Below are positions 42,287-50,800 of a DNA stretch of 64,000 bases, piece after piece (within the stretch, counting starts at the first letter, position 1; each line of letters opens with the position of its first letter). This DNA is from Merdiplasma sp964643295 (GTDB lineage: Bacteria > Bacillota > Clostridia > Lachnospirales > Lachnospiraceae): the NCBI GenBank assembly GCA_964643295.1, contig CAZXSN010000001.1, positions 228,732-292,731 on the forward strand, written 5' to 3'. Under the pieces are notes generated by a model, which worked only from the letters and a program-made list of their open reading frames with translations, was not told where the DNA came from and did not search any database. A program made the translations under genes and the position numbers.

Positions 42287-43768
42287 ATGAAAGAGTATAT
42301 AAAAATTCATCCGGATGATATGGTGGCGGTGGCTCTGCAGCCGCTTTCAGCCGGAACCGCGCTTACTGTGGATGAAGCAGCCATCACGCTTACCGAAGAC
42401 ATCCCCCAGGGGCACAAGTTCGCGCTGGTGCCCATCAGAGAGGGACAGCAGGTGATCAAGTACGGCTGCAGCATCGGCACCGCGACGAAGGATATTCCTC
42501 CCGGCAGCTGGGTACATGTGCACAACTTAAAAACCGGTCTTGGCGACGTGCTTGACTATACCTATGAAAAGAAGGAGTGTGCGCTTGAAAAGGCGGAGGA
42601 TTCGTTCTTTTTGGGGTACCGCCGTCCGGACGGCAGGGCAGGAGTGCGAAATGAAATCTGGATCATTCCCACGGTGGGCTGTGTCAACAGCGTGGCCCTG
42701 GCGATCGAGAAACGTGCGCAGGGGTATGTGAAGGGAACGGTGGAGGCGGTTTTGGCTTTCCCGCATCCTTACGGCTGTTCGCAGATGGGGGAGGATCAGG
42801 ACAATACGAGACGGATCCTGGCGGATCTTGTCAACCACCCAAACGCGGGAGGCGTCCTGGTGCTGGGCTTAGGATGTGAAAACAGCAATATCGAAGAGCT
42901 GAAGAAATTCATCGGTCCTTATGAGGAGAAGCGGGTGAAATTTCTTGTGGCGCAGGAGTGCGAGGACGAGATCGGAGAGGGGGTAAAAGCCATCCGGGAG
43001 CTTGCCGCTTATGCGGGAAGTTTTAAGAGGGAAAAGATCCCGGTAAGCGAGCTTGTGATCGGCATGAAGTGCGGCGGATCCGACGGTCTTTCCGGCATTA
43101 CGGCCAATCCCGCGGTGGGGCGGTTTTCCGACATGCTGATTGCGGGCGGAGGAACTACGATCCTGACCGAGGTTCCGGAAATGTTCGGCGCCGAGACTCT
43201 TTTGATGAACCGCTGCGAGGCAGAGGAACTGTTTGAAAAGACCGTGAATCTGATCAATGATTTTAAGAATTACTTTACTTCTCACAATCAGACCATTTAT
43301 GAGAATCCGTCCCCGGGCAACAAAAAGGGCGGCATCACGACGCTGGAGGACAAATCTTTAGGATGTACACAAAAGTCCGGCAGCGCTCCGGTGCGCGGCG
43401 TGTTAAAGTACGGGGAAACGGTGAAGGAGAAAGGGCTGAACTTATTAAGCGCTCCGGGCAATGACCTTGTGGCCAGTACTGCTCTGGCGGCCAGCGGTGC
43501 GCAGATCGTGCTCTTTACCACCGGACGCGGGACGCCTTTTTCCTCTCCGGTGCCGACGGTCAAGATCTCCTCGAATACGGGTCTCTTCGAGCGCAAGGAC
43601 AACTGGATCGACTTTGACTGCGGCGCTATGGTGGAGGGTGTCTCCCTGGAGGAGATGGCGAAGCGGCTTTTCGCCTTTGTGCAGGAGGTGGCTTCCGGCA
43701 GGAAAGTGAAAGCCGAGGAGAAGGGTTTCCACGACATGGCGATCTTTAAGCAGGGTGTGACGTTATAA
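42287..43768 (+). CDS. uxaA: altronate dehydratase UxaA
   Basis: A 493-residue cytoplasmic dehydratase converting D-altronate to 2-keto-3-deoxy-D-gluconate in galacturonate breakdown. The N-terminal ~90 residues are the SAF-type domain (IHPDDMVAVALQPL). The catalytic D-galactarate/altronate dehydratase domain follows: FLGYRRPDGRAGVRNEIWI, PHPYGCSQMGEDQDNTRRIL and GMKCGGSDGLSGITANPAVG, with conserved Cys and His that bind iron in the family. Full-length fused form. Start follows GGAGGGATGAGCG. It overlaps no neighbour but is spaced like an operon member (43 bases after the LarA-like gene). Confidence 0.93.
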   Translation: MKEYIKIHPDDMVAVALQPLSAGTALTVDEAAITLTEDIPQGHKFALVPIREGQQVIKYGCSIGTATKDIPPGSWVHVHNLKTGLGDVLDYTYEKKECALEKAEDSFFLGYRRPDGRAGVRNEIWIIPTVGCVNSVALAIEKRAQGYVKGTVEAVLAFPHPYGCSQMGEDQDNTRRILADLVNHPNAGGVLVLGLGCENSNIEELKKFIGPYEEKRVKFLVAQECEDEIGEGVKAIRELAAYAGSFKREKIPVSELVIGMKCGGSDGLSGITANPAVGRFSDMLIAGGGTTILTEVPEMFGAETLLMNRCEAEELFEKTVNLINDFKNYFTSHNQTIYENPSPGNKKGGITTLEDKSLGCTQKSGSAPVRGVLKYGETVKEKGLNLLSAPGNDLVASTALAASGAQIVLFTTGRGTPFSSPVPTVKISSNTGLFERKDNWIDFDCGAMVEGVSLEEMAKRLFAFVQEVASGRKVKAEEKGFHDMAIFKQGVTL

Positions 43769-43787
43769 AAAGAAGGAGACGAAACCG

Positions 43788-45278
43788 ATGAAGAAGCTAA
43801 GTTATGCGACATTAGAGGAGCTGGGCTATAAGGGTTATCTGCTTAAGGAGGCCCCCGAGCGGGTGCTGCAGTTCGGCGAGGGCAACTTCCTGCGCGCATT
43901 TGTGGACTGCTGGATCGACAGGATGAACGAGAAGGCAGGATTCAATTCCAAAGTCGTGCTCTGTCAGCCGATCGCGCCGGGGCTTGCGGATAAGATCAAT
44001 GAACAGGAAGGCCTCTACACACTGATTCTGCGGGGGAATGAAAACGGTGTCAAGGTGGATGAGCGCCGGGTGATCTCCTGCGTCAGCAGGTGCTTAAATC
44101 CCTATCAGGACTATGAAAAGGTGCTCTCTTACGCGGAGAGTCCGGACATCCGCTTCGTTGTCTGCAATACGACGGAGGCCGGGATTCAGTATGATCCTTC
44201 CTGTCAGTTTTCCGATTGGCCGGCATCCAGCTATCCGGGAAAACTCACCCAGTGGCTGTACCGCCGGTATCAGACCTTTGGGCTGGAAAAGGGCAGGGGA
44301 GTCATCATCCTCTCCTGTGAGCTGATTGACAACAACGGAAAAGAACTGGAAAAGTGCGTAAAGCAGTATGCCGCCCAGTGGGGTCTGGAAGAGGGGTTTG
44401 CTTCGTGGCTGGATGAGGAGAACGTATTCTGCTCCACACTGGTTGACCGGATTGTCCCGGGGTACCCGAAAGCGGATGCCGACGCGATCTGCGAGGAGTT
44501 AGGCTATGAGGATGATCTGCTGGATGTGGGGGAAGTGTTCGGATTGTGGGTCATCGAGGGACCGCAGTGGCTGAAAAAGGAGCTGCCCTTTGAGGAGGCC
44601 TCTCTGCCGGTGATTGTCTGCGATGACCACACACCCTATAAGCAGAGAAAGGTGCGCATCTTAAACGGGGCGCACACTTCCATGGTGCTGGGCGCCTATC
44701 TGGCTGGGCAGGATATCGTACGCGACTGCATGAACGACCGGGTCATAAAGGGATTCATGAATCAGGCGATCTATCAGGAGATCATCCCTACCCTTACGCT
44801 TCCGAAGGAGGAGCTTAAGGAGTTCGCGGCCTCCGTGACCGACCGATTCAGCAATCCGTTTGTGGATCACGCGCTGCTGTCGATTTCCCTCAACTCCACT
44901 TCCAAGTGGAAAGCCCGGGTGCTGCCCAGCCTGAAAGGGTATGTGGAAAAATTCGGAAAGCTGCCGAAGTGTCTGACGGCCTCCTTCGCCTTTTACATCG
45001 CCTTCTATAACGGACAGACGCTGACCGAGGAGGGACTGGTGGGCAGCCGCGGCACGAATGAGTATCTCATTCACGATGACCGCGATATCCTGGAGTTTTA
45101 TGCGGCGCATAAGGACGATTCGGTGCAGGACCTTGTACACGCGGTCTGTGCGAATCAGTCGTTTTGGGGCGAGGATTTAAGCCTGCTTCCCGGCTTTGAG
45201 GAGGCAGCCGCAGGGTACCTTGCGCAGATTCGCAAGGAGGGCACCTATACCGTGATGAAGGACTGCCAGCGGGATTAA
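43788..45278 (+). CDS. uxaB: tagaturonate reductase UxaB
   Basis: A 496-residue NAD-dependent reductase of the mannitol dehydrogenase family. It reduces D-tagaturonate to D-altronate, the step before UxaA. Visible: VLQFGEGNFLRAFVDCWIDR (nucleotide-binding region), CNTTEAGIQYD, and the catalytic region RKVRILNGAHTSMVLGAYLAG with the Lys/Asn/His set of long-chain dehydrogenases. AAGGAGACG precedes the ATG and the spacing from uxaA is 19 bases. It could be mistaken for fructuronate reductase, but the flanking UxaA supports tagaturonate. Confidence 0.9.
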   Translation: MKKLSYATLEELGYKGYLLKEAPERVLQFGEGNFLRAFVDCWIDRMNEKAGFNSKVVLCQPIAPGLADKINEQEGLYTLILRGNENGVKVDERRVISCVSRCLNPYQDYEKVLSYAESPDIRFVVCNTTEAGIQYDPSCQFSDWPASSYPGKLTQWLYRRYQTFGLEKGRGVIILSCELIDNNGKELEKCVKQYAAQWGLEEGFASWLDEENVFCSTLVDRIVPGYPKADADAICEELGYEDDLLDVGEVFGLWVIEGPQWLKKELPFEEASLPVIVCDDHTPYKQRKVRILNGAHTSMVLGAYLAGQDIVRDCMNDRVIKGFMNQAIYQEIIPTLTLPKEELKEFAASVTDRFSNPFVDHALLSISLNSTSKWKARVLPSLKGYVEKFGKLPKCLTASFAFYIAFYNGQTLTEEGLVGSRGTNEYLIHDDRDILEFYAAHKDDSVQDLVHAVCANQSFWGEDLSLLPGFEEAAAGYLAQIRKEGTYTVMKDCQRD

Positions 45279-45333
45279 AGGCGGATCAGACAGAAAACGA
45301 AAAGGGGCTATTTGAGAGTAAGGAGGAAAGATC

Positions 45334-46431
45334 ATGGAACTGAATGTAAAACCGGCGCAGGAGTGCCGTTATGACGCGGTGTCCCTCGGAGAAGTGATGC
45401 TCAGGCTGGATCCCGGGGAGGGGAGGATTCGTACGGCGCGGTCCTTTCGCGCCTGGGAGGGCGGCGGAGAGTATAACGTCGTCCGCGGCCTGCGCAAGTG
45501 TTTCGGGATGAGGACGGCAGTGATCACGGCCTTTGCGGACAATGAGGTCGGGAAGCTTCTGGAGGATTTCATCTGCCAGGGCGGTGTGGACACTTCCCTG
45601 ATCAAGTGGATGGAGACCGACGGGATCGGCCGGATCTGCCGCAACGGACTCAACTTTACGGAGCGCGGTTTTGGAATCCGCGGCGCGGTGGGCTGCTCTG
45701 ACCGCGCGAATACGGCCATCTCCAAGGCGAAACCGGAGGATTTTGATTTCGACTACATCTTCGGGAAACTGGGTGTGCGCTGGCTGCATACCGGCGGGAT
45801 CTACGCGGCGCTCTCTGAACAGTCCTGTGAGACGGTCCTGGCGGCGATCAAAACGGCCAAGAAGTACGGGACGGTCGTATCCTACGATTTAAACTACCGC
45901 CCGTCGATGTGGAGTGCGATCGGCGGCAGAAATAAGGCGCAGGAAGTCAACAAAGAGATCGCGAAGTATGTGGATGTGATGATCGGCAACGAGGAGGATT
46001 TCACCGCCTGCCTAGGGTTTGAGATCGAGGGCAACGATGAGAACTTAAAGGAATTAAACCTGGACGGCTACAAGAAGATGATCAATGAGGCGGCCAGCAC
46101 CTATCCGAATTTCAAGGCGGTGGCGACGACGCTTCGCGAGGTAAAGACGGCCACGGTTAATGACTGGAGCGCGATCTGCTGGGCGGACGGCGAGATTTAC
46201 AAGGCGAAAGACTATAAGGGACTGGAGATTTTAGACCGCGTGGGAGGCGGAGATTCGTTCGCTTCCGGTTTAATCTACGGACTGATGACAACCGGGGATG
46301 CCCAGCTGGCCGTGGAATACGGCGCGGCTCACGGAGCGCTGGCGATGACCACTCCCGGCGATACGACGATGGCGAGCAGAAAGGAAGTGGAAGCCATCAT
46401 GGGCGGCGCGGGTGCCCGCGTACAAAGGTAG
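45334..46431 (+). CDS. kdgK: PfkB-family sugar kinase, probable 2-keto-3-deoxygluconate kinase
   Basis: A 365-residue ribokinase-fold enzyme. It likely phosphorylates 2-keto-3-deoxygluconate, the product of UxaA. The catalytic motif is GGGDSFASGLIYG (residue ~305, Asp as base), and WLHTGGIYAALSE and VSYDLNYRPSMWS are typical of KdgK-like kinases. The N-terminus DAVSLGEVMLRLDPGEG is also family-like. AAGGAGG precedes the ATG. It ends the operon, followed by a strong terminator. The KDPG aldolase and uronate isomerase needed to complete the route are not in this window. Confidence 0.87.
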   Translation: MELNVKPAQECRYDAVSLGEVMLRLDPGEGRIRTARSFRAWEGGGEYNVVRGLRKCFGMRTAVITAFADNEVGKLLEDFICQGGVDTSLIKWMETDGIGRICRNGLNFTERGFGIRGAVGCSDRANTAISKAKPEDFDFDYIFGKLGVRWLHTGGIYAALSEQSCETVLAAIKTAKKYGTVVSYDLNYRPSMWSAIGGRNKAQEVNKEIAKYVDVMIGNEEDFTACLGFEIEGNDENLKELNLDGYKKMINEAASTYPNFKAVATTLREVKTATVNDWSAICWADGEIYKAKDYKGLEILDRVGGGDSFASGLIYGLMTTGDAQLAVEYGAAHGALAMTTPGDTTMASRKEVEAIMGGAGARVQR

Positions 46432-46476
46432 CCTTGGCGAGCCGTTATGAAAGCGGCAGTGAGGAAATGAAAATCG

Positions 46477-46530
46477 AAAAAGACAGTGCGGCGAAGGGAA
46501 ACGAAAGCCCTTTGTGCACTGTCTTTTTTT
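46477..46530 (+). terminator. terminator of the hexuronate operon
   Basis: AAAGACAGTGC pairs with GCACTGTCTTT across a ~25-base loop that itself contains complementary GGG/CCC, followed by a long T-run ending at 46530. Confidence 0.85.
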
Positions 46531-46535
46531 GCCGC

Positions 46536-46564
46536 TTGACAATATATCAAAAAAGGAATATCAT
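46536..46564 (+). promoter_or_regulatory. promoter of the XRE gene
   Basis: TTGACA (46536-46541), a 17-base spacer and TATCAT (46559-46564). It starts just six bases after the hexuronate terminator. Confidence 0.65.
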
Positions 46565-46629
46565 AGCTGCAGAACAAAGGAGGCCGGATTTGCCCGGGAC
46601 ACAGGAAGAAAGAAAGGGGGAGCATAAGG

Positions 46630-46899
46630 ATGCCTGCTTTCGAATACAAACGGGAACTTCTGAATGATCCGGAAGTCTGCGGGGAATATGAGTTCCTCCC
46701 ATCGAGGGGTGAGGTCATGCGGGCCCTGATCGCGGCAAGGATGGAGTGTCATCTGACACAGATGGAGCTGGCGAAAGCGAGCGGGATTCGGCAGTCAAAC
46801 ATCAGCCGGATTGAGAGCGGCTCCTGCAGTCCCACCGTGGAAACGCTGCAGAAACTTGCCGCGGCCATGGGAAAGACCCTTCACATCGAGTTTATCTGA
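46630..46899 (+). CDS. XRE-family HTH regulator, HigA-like, no toxin partner seen
   Basis: An 89-residue DNA-binding protein. The Cro/C1 HTH lies at residues ~35-70 (LTQMELAKASGIRQSNISRI ESG pattern), preceded by a short N-terminal region and followed by SPTVETLQKLAAAMGKTLHIEF, as in HigA/antitoxin-type members. The ATG follows AGGGGGAGCATAAGG. In toxin-antitoxin loci a RelE/HigB-like toxin normally lies directly upstream. Here there is only a terminator, a promoter and a short leader, so it is an orphan or an autonomous regulator. It precedes the ABC exporter genes but has no proven link. Confidence 0.82.
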   Translation: MPAFEYKRELLNDPEVCGEYEFLPSRGEVMRALIAARMECHLTQMELAKASGIRQSNISRIESGSCSPTVETLQKLAAAMGKTLHIEFI

Positions 46900-46991
46900 G
46901 TTGGCGTACTTTAGGCGCCGGGTGAAGAAAGAAAAGCACCGCGCTTAGACTTTAAGACCGGGAATGGCGGAGAAACTTTTTTGAAAGCCCC

Positions 46992-47020
46992 TTGTAGGAA
47001 AGGGAAAAGTATTTTATACT
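46992..47020 (+). promoter_or_regulatory. promoter of the ABC exporter genes
   Basis: TTGTAG (46992-46997), a 17-base spacer and TATACT (47015-47020), about 90 bases before the ATPase start. Confidence 0.55.
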
Positions 47021-47111
47021 TTACAGAGCGGATCTTAGGACGGCGAAAGATCCCGGAAGGGTTCGCCGCCAGGGAGACGTACTTTTGACAGAGAATGGAT
47101 GAAGATCGGGA

Positions 47112-47822
47112 ATGATGCAGGAAGATTTTGTAAAACTGACGGATGTGACGAAAGTATACCAGATGGGAGAGGTTTCGATCCGGGCGGTGGACGGGATTAA
47201 CCTGAGCATTAACAGGGGAGAGTTCGCCGTGATCGTGGGGCCCAGCGGAGCCGGGAAAACGACCGTGCTGAATATTCTTGGCGGGATGGATACGGCTACC
47301 AGCGGGAATATCTGGGTGGACGGCAGCAATATCGCGAAATACAGCCACAAAAAACTGACTGCCTACCGGCGGGACGATATCGGGTTTGTGTTTCAGTTCT
47401 ACAACCTGATTCCCAACCTGACGGCGCTGGAGAATGTGGAGCTGGCGATGCAGATCTGCAAAAACCCGCTGGATGCGAAGACCGTGCTAGTGGGAGTAGG
47501 CCTGGGTGAGCGGCTGAACAACTTTCCCGCGCAGCTTTCCGGCGGCGAACAGCAGCGGGTATCAATCGCCCGGGCGCTGGCGAAGAATCCCAAGCTGCTG
47601 CTGTGCGATGAGCCGACCGGCGCTTTAGACTATCTGACCGGGAAATCCATCCTCAAACTTCTGCAGGATATGTGCCGGGAGAGGGGGATGACGGTGATCG
47701 TCATCACTCACAATTCCGCGATCGCGCCGATGGCGGACCGGGTGATCCAGATAAAAAACGGACAGGTATCGAAGATGACGCTGAATCCCCATCCGGTATC
47801 TGTAGAGACGATCGAGTGGTGA
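47112..47822 (+). CDS. LolD/MacB-type ABC transporter ATPase
   Basis: A 236-residue ATPase of the FtsX-permease-linked class. Walker A GPSGAGKT (residue ~45), Q-loop FVFQFYNLIPNLTALENVEL, signature LSGGEQQR and Walker B LLLCDEPTGALDYLTGK are typical of LolD/MacB/YknY. Two adjacent ATGs occur at the start. It ends three or four bases before the giant permease gene, with which it must work as a mechanotransmission-type exporter or envelope regulator. Confidence 0.93.
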   Translation: MMQEDFVKLTDVTKVYQMGEVSIRAVDGINLSINRGEFAVIVGPSGAGKTTVLNILGGMDTATSGNIWVDGSNIAKYSHKKLTAYRRDDIGFVFQFYNLIPNLTALENVELAMQICKNPLDAKTVLVGVGLGERLNNFPAQLSGGEQQRVSIARALAKNPKLLLCDEPTGALDYLTGKSILKLLQDMCRERGMTVIVITHNSAIAPMADRVIQIKNGQVSKMTLNPHPVSVETIEW

Positions 47823-47825
47823 CGG

Positions 47826-50800
47826 ATGATGAAAAAGAAAGCGCTGAAAAAAGATTTTCGGATGGAAGTGAAGACCACCCTGAACCGTTTTCTTTCCATC
47901 TTCTTTATCGTGGCCATGGGCGTGGCATTTTACTCCGGAATCCAGGCATCCGCGCCGGATATGCGTCTGACGGGCGATTCCTACTTTGATGATACGAATC
48001 TGATGGATGTGCGCGTGGTCGGGACGCTTGGTCTGACCGATGACGACATGGAAGCGCTGCGCCAGCTGGACGGCGTGGAGATCGTGGAACCCGGGTACAT
48101 GACCGATGTGCTCTGCGGCGAGGGCGAGGACCAGAAGGTACTGCATGTGGAGGCGCTGCTGCAGACGATCAACCGCGTGGATGTGGAGGAGGGACGGCTC
48201 CCGGAGCGCAGCGGGGAATGTTTTCTCGATCAGGACTTTATTGACCAGTCGGATTACCAGGTGGGAGACACCATCGAGGTATATTTAGACGAGGATGAGG
48301 AAGAGACGGAGACTGAGACGGGGGAGGATACCGGTTCGCAGACAGCTCCCGTGACAGCCTCAGGGGGAAAGGATGGAGACCTTTCCGCTTCTGCCAGGCT
48401 GCAGGCGGCGGTTTCCGGGAAAACCGCCTCTGCCGATCGCCTGGAAGAGACAACAGAAAACGAGACCGCCGAGCGGGAGGCCGAGGCATCCGAGACAGAC
48501 ACGGAGGAGGAAACCGAGGAAGAGACCGAAGAGGAGGGGAAACTTCTTCGCACGACGACCTTTACGATCGTGGGCAGCGGGTACAGCTCAGAATACCTCT
48601 CCTTTAACAGGGGCAGTTCCTCGCTGGGCAACGGCGAGGTCGCCGGTTTCATGAACATCCTGCCGGAAGATTTTGACAGCGAGGTTTACACGGTTGCCTA
48701 TCTGTCTGTGCAGGGAGCCAGACAGGAAGCTTCCTACTCGGATGCGTACACCGACCTGGTAGATAAGGTAGTGGATGCCGCAGAAGGGATCGAGGGTGTG
48801 CGCTGTGAAGTGCGCTACCAGGAAGTCGTGGGTGAAGCGCAGGAGGCATTAGACGATGCCCGCGCCGAGGTGGCGGACGGCGAGAAGGAGCTGGAGGACG
48901 CAAAGAAGGAATTAGAGGACGGAAGAAAAGAGGCCGAATCGGAACTGACGCAGGCCAGGGAGGAATTAGAGAGCGGGGAATCCGAGCTGGAAGACGGAAA
49001 ACAGCAGCTTGCGGATGCCAAACAGGAGCTCGTGGATGCGCGGGCGCAGATCGCGGACGGCGAGTCGCAGATCGCGCAGAATGAGGCGAAGTTATCCGAT
49101 GCCTACAGTCAGATTGACAGCGGACAAAAGCAGCTTTCTGACGCGCAGGGGGAGCTGGAAAAACAGCAGGAACAGTATGATTCGATGGCCGAATCGACCA
49201 GGCAGGAGCTGGATGACGGCCAGAAACAGATTGACCAGGCGAAGCAGGACTTGAAGAGCGGGAAGAAGGAGTTAAAGAAACAGAAACGTAAGCTGGAAAA
49301 GGCGATTGAGCAAAGCAGCGAAGCGGAAAAGACACTGGAATCCTCCCGCGTTCAGTATGAGTCCGGAGCGGCGGCCCTCTCCGCCGGGGAGGAAGCTTTT
49401 AAGCAGGGGGAGGCCCAGTACGAATCCGGAGCCGCAGCCTATGAGCAGGGGGAATCAGAGTACGCGGCGGGACTTGCGGCCTACGAGCAGGGGGAATCAG
49501 AGTACGCGGCGGGACTTGCGGCCTACGAGCAGGGAGAATCAGAGTACGCGGCGGGACTTGCGGCCTACGAGCAGGGAGAATCAGAGTACGCGGCGGGACT
49601 TGCGGCCTATGAACAGGGCGAGTCAGAGTTTGCCGCGCAGAAAGCCCCGGTGGATGCTCTGCAGCAGCAGGTGCTTTCCCTGCAGGAGACCTGCAAAACT
49701 TTGCAGGAACAGTATGACGCGGCCGCATCCCAGTTAGCGGCGGCGGAAAGCGAGAAGACGGATGCCGAGGCCGCGGCGGCGGCCAAGCGGCAGGAGGAGG
49801 CCGACTTAAACGCCCAGAGGGAAACACTGGCTGCCGACCGGGATACCGCGGCGGCCAACCGGGATGCCCTTGCGCCTTCCATTGAGCAGGCGCAGTCAGA
49901 CATTGCCGCGGCGCAGGAGCGAATCGGCGGTCTGGAGACACAAAAGGCTCAGCTTTCGGAGCAGCTTGCCGGTACTAACGACGAGGAGCAGAAAGCACAG
50001 TTAAGCGCACAGATTCAGGAAGTTGAGCAAAGCCTTGCTTCTGAGCAGGCCGCCCTTTCCGCGGCGCAAAGCAGTCTGGCCCAGTATCAGGCGGAGCAGG
50101 ACGGCTATCAGGCGGAGTATGACCGTCTCGCCGCCGCGATTGCAGAAAATGAGGCGGCGGCCGGCGCCGCGGCGGCAGCGGCAGCGGAGGCGGAGGCGAA
50201 AAGCCAGGAGCTTGACGCACAGATCCCGGCGCTTAACGCATCTCTGGAGGAACTTTCCGCGCAGAAGGCGCAGGCGGAAGGGACTTTATCCGAGCTGCAG
50301 ATACAGCTTGAACAGGCGCAGGAGATGCTTGCCCAGGCACACGCGCCTTTGGATGAGGCCAAAGCAAAGTTAGATGAAAGCCGGGCGGTTTTAGATTCCA
50401 CGAAGGCGCAGCTGGATTCAAGCCGGGCTACGCTAGATGCTTCCAAGGAACAGCTGACGGGCAGCCGGACGGTTCTGGATACGACGAAAACCCAGCTGGA
50501 ATCCAGCCGTGCGCAGCTGGATTCGAGCCGCACGGAGCTGGATTCGCGCACCAGCGAACTGAATGCGGCCAAGGAGCAGCTGGATGCCGGGCAGGCTCAG
50601 TTCGATGAAGGACAAAAGCAGATCAAGGAAGGACAGGAGCAGATCGCTGCCGGCGAGACGCAGATTGAGCAGGGACAGAAGGAGATTGACGAAAATCAGA
50701 AAACGATCGATGACGGCAGGAAGCAGCTGCAGGACGCGGGTGAGCAGCTGGAGAGCGGCTGGGCGAAGATAAACAGCAGCAAACAGGAGCTGGATGCCGC

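Noticed and set aside
46630..46899. A complete toxin-antitoxin pair with the XRE gene
   Set aside because: No RelE/HigB-like toxin frame lies upstream or downstream; the upstream space holds a terminator and a promoter.
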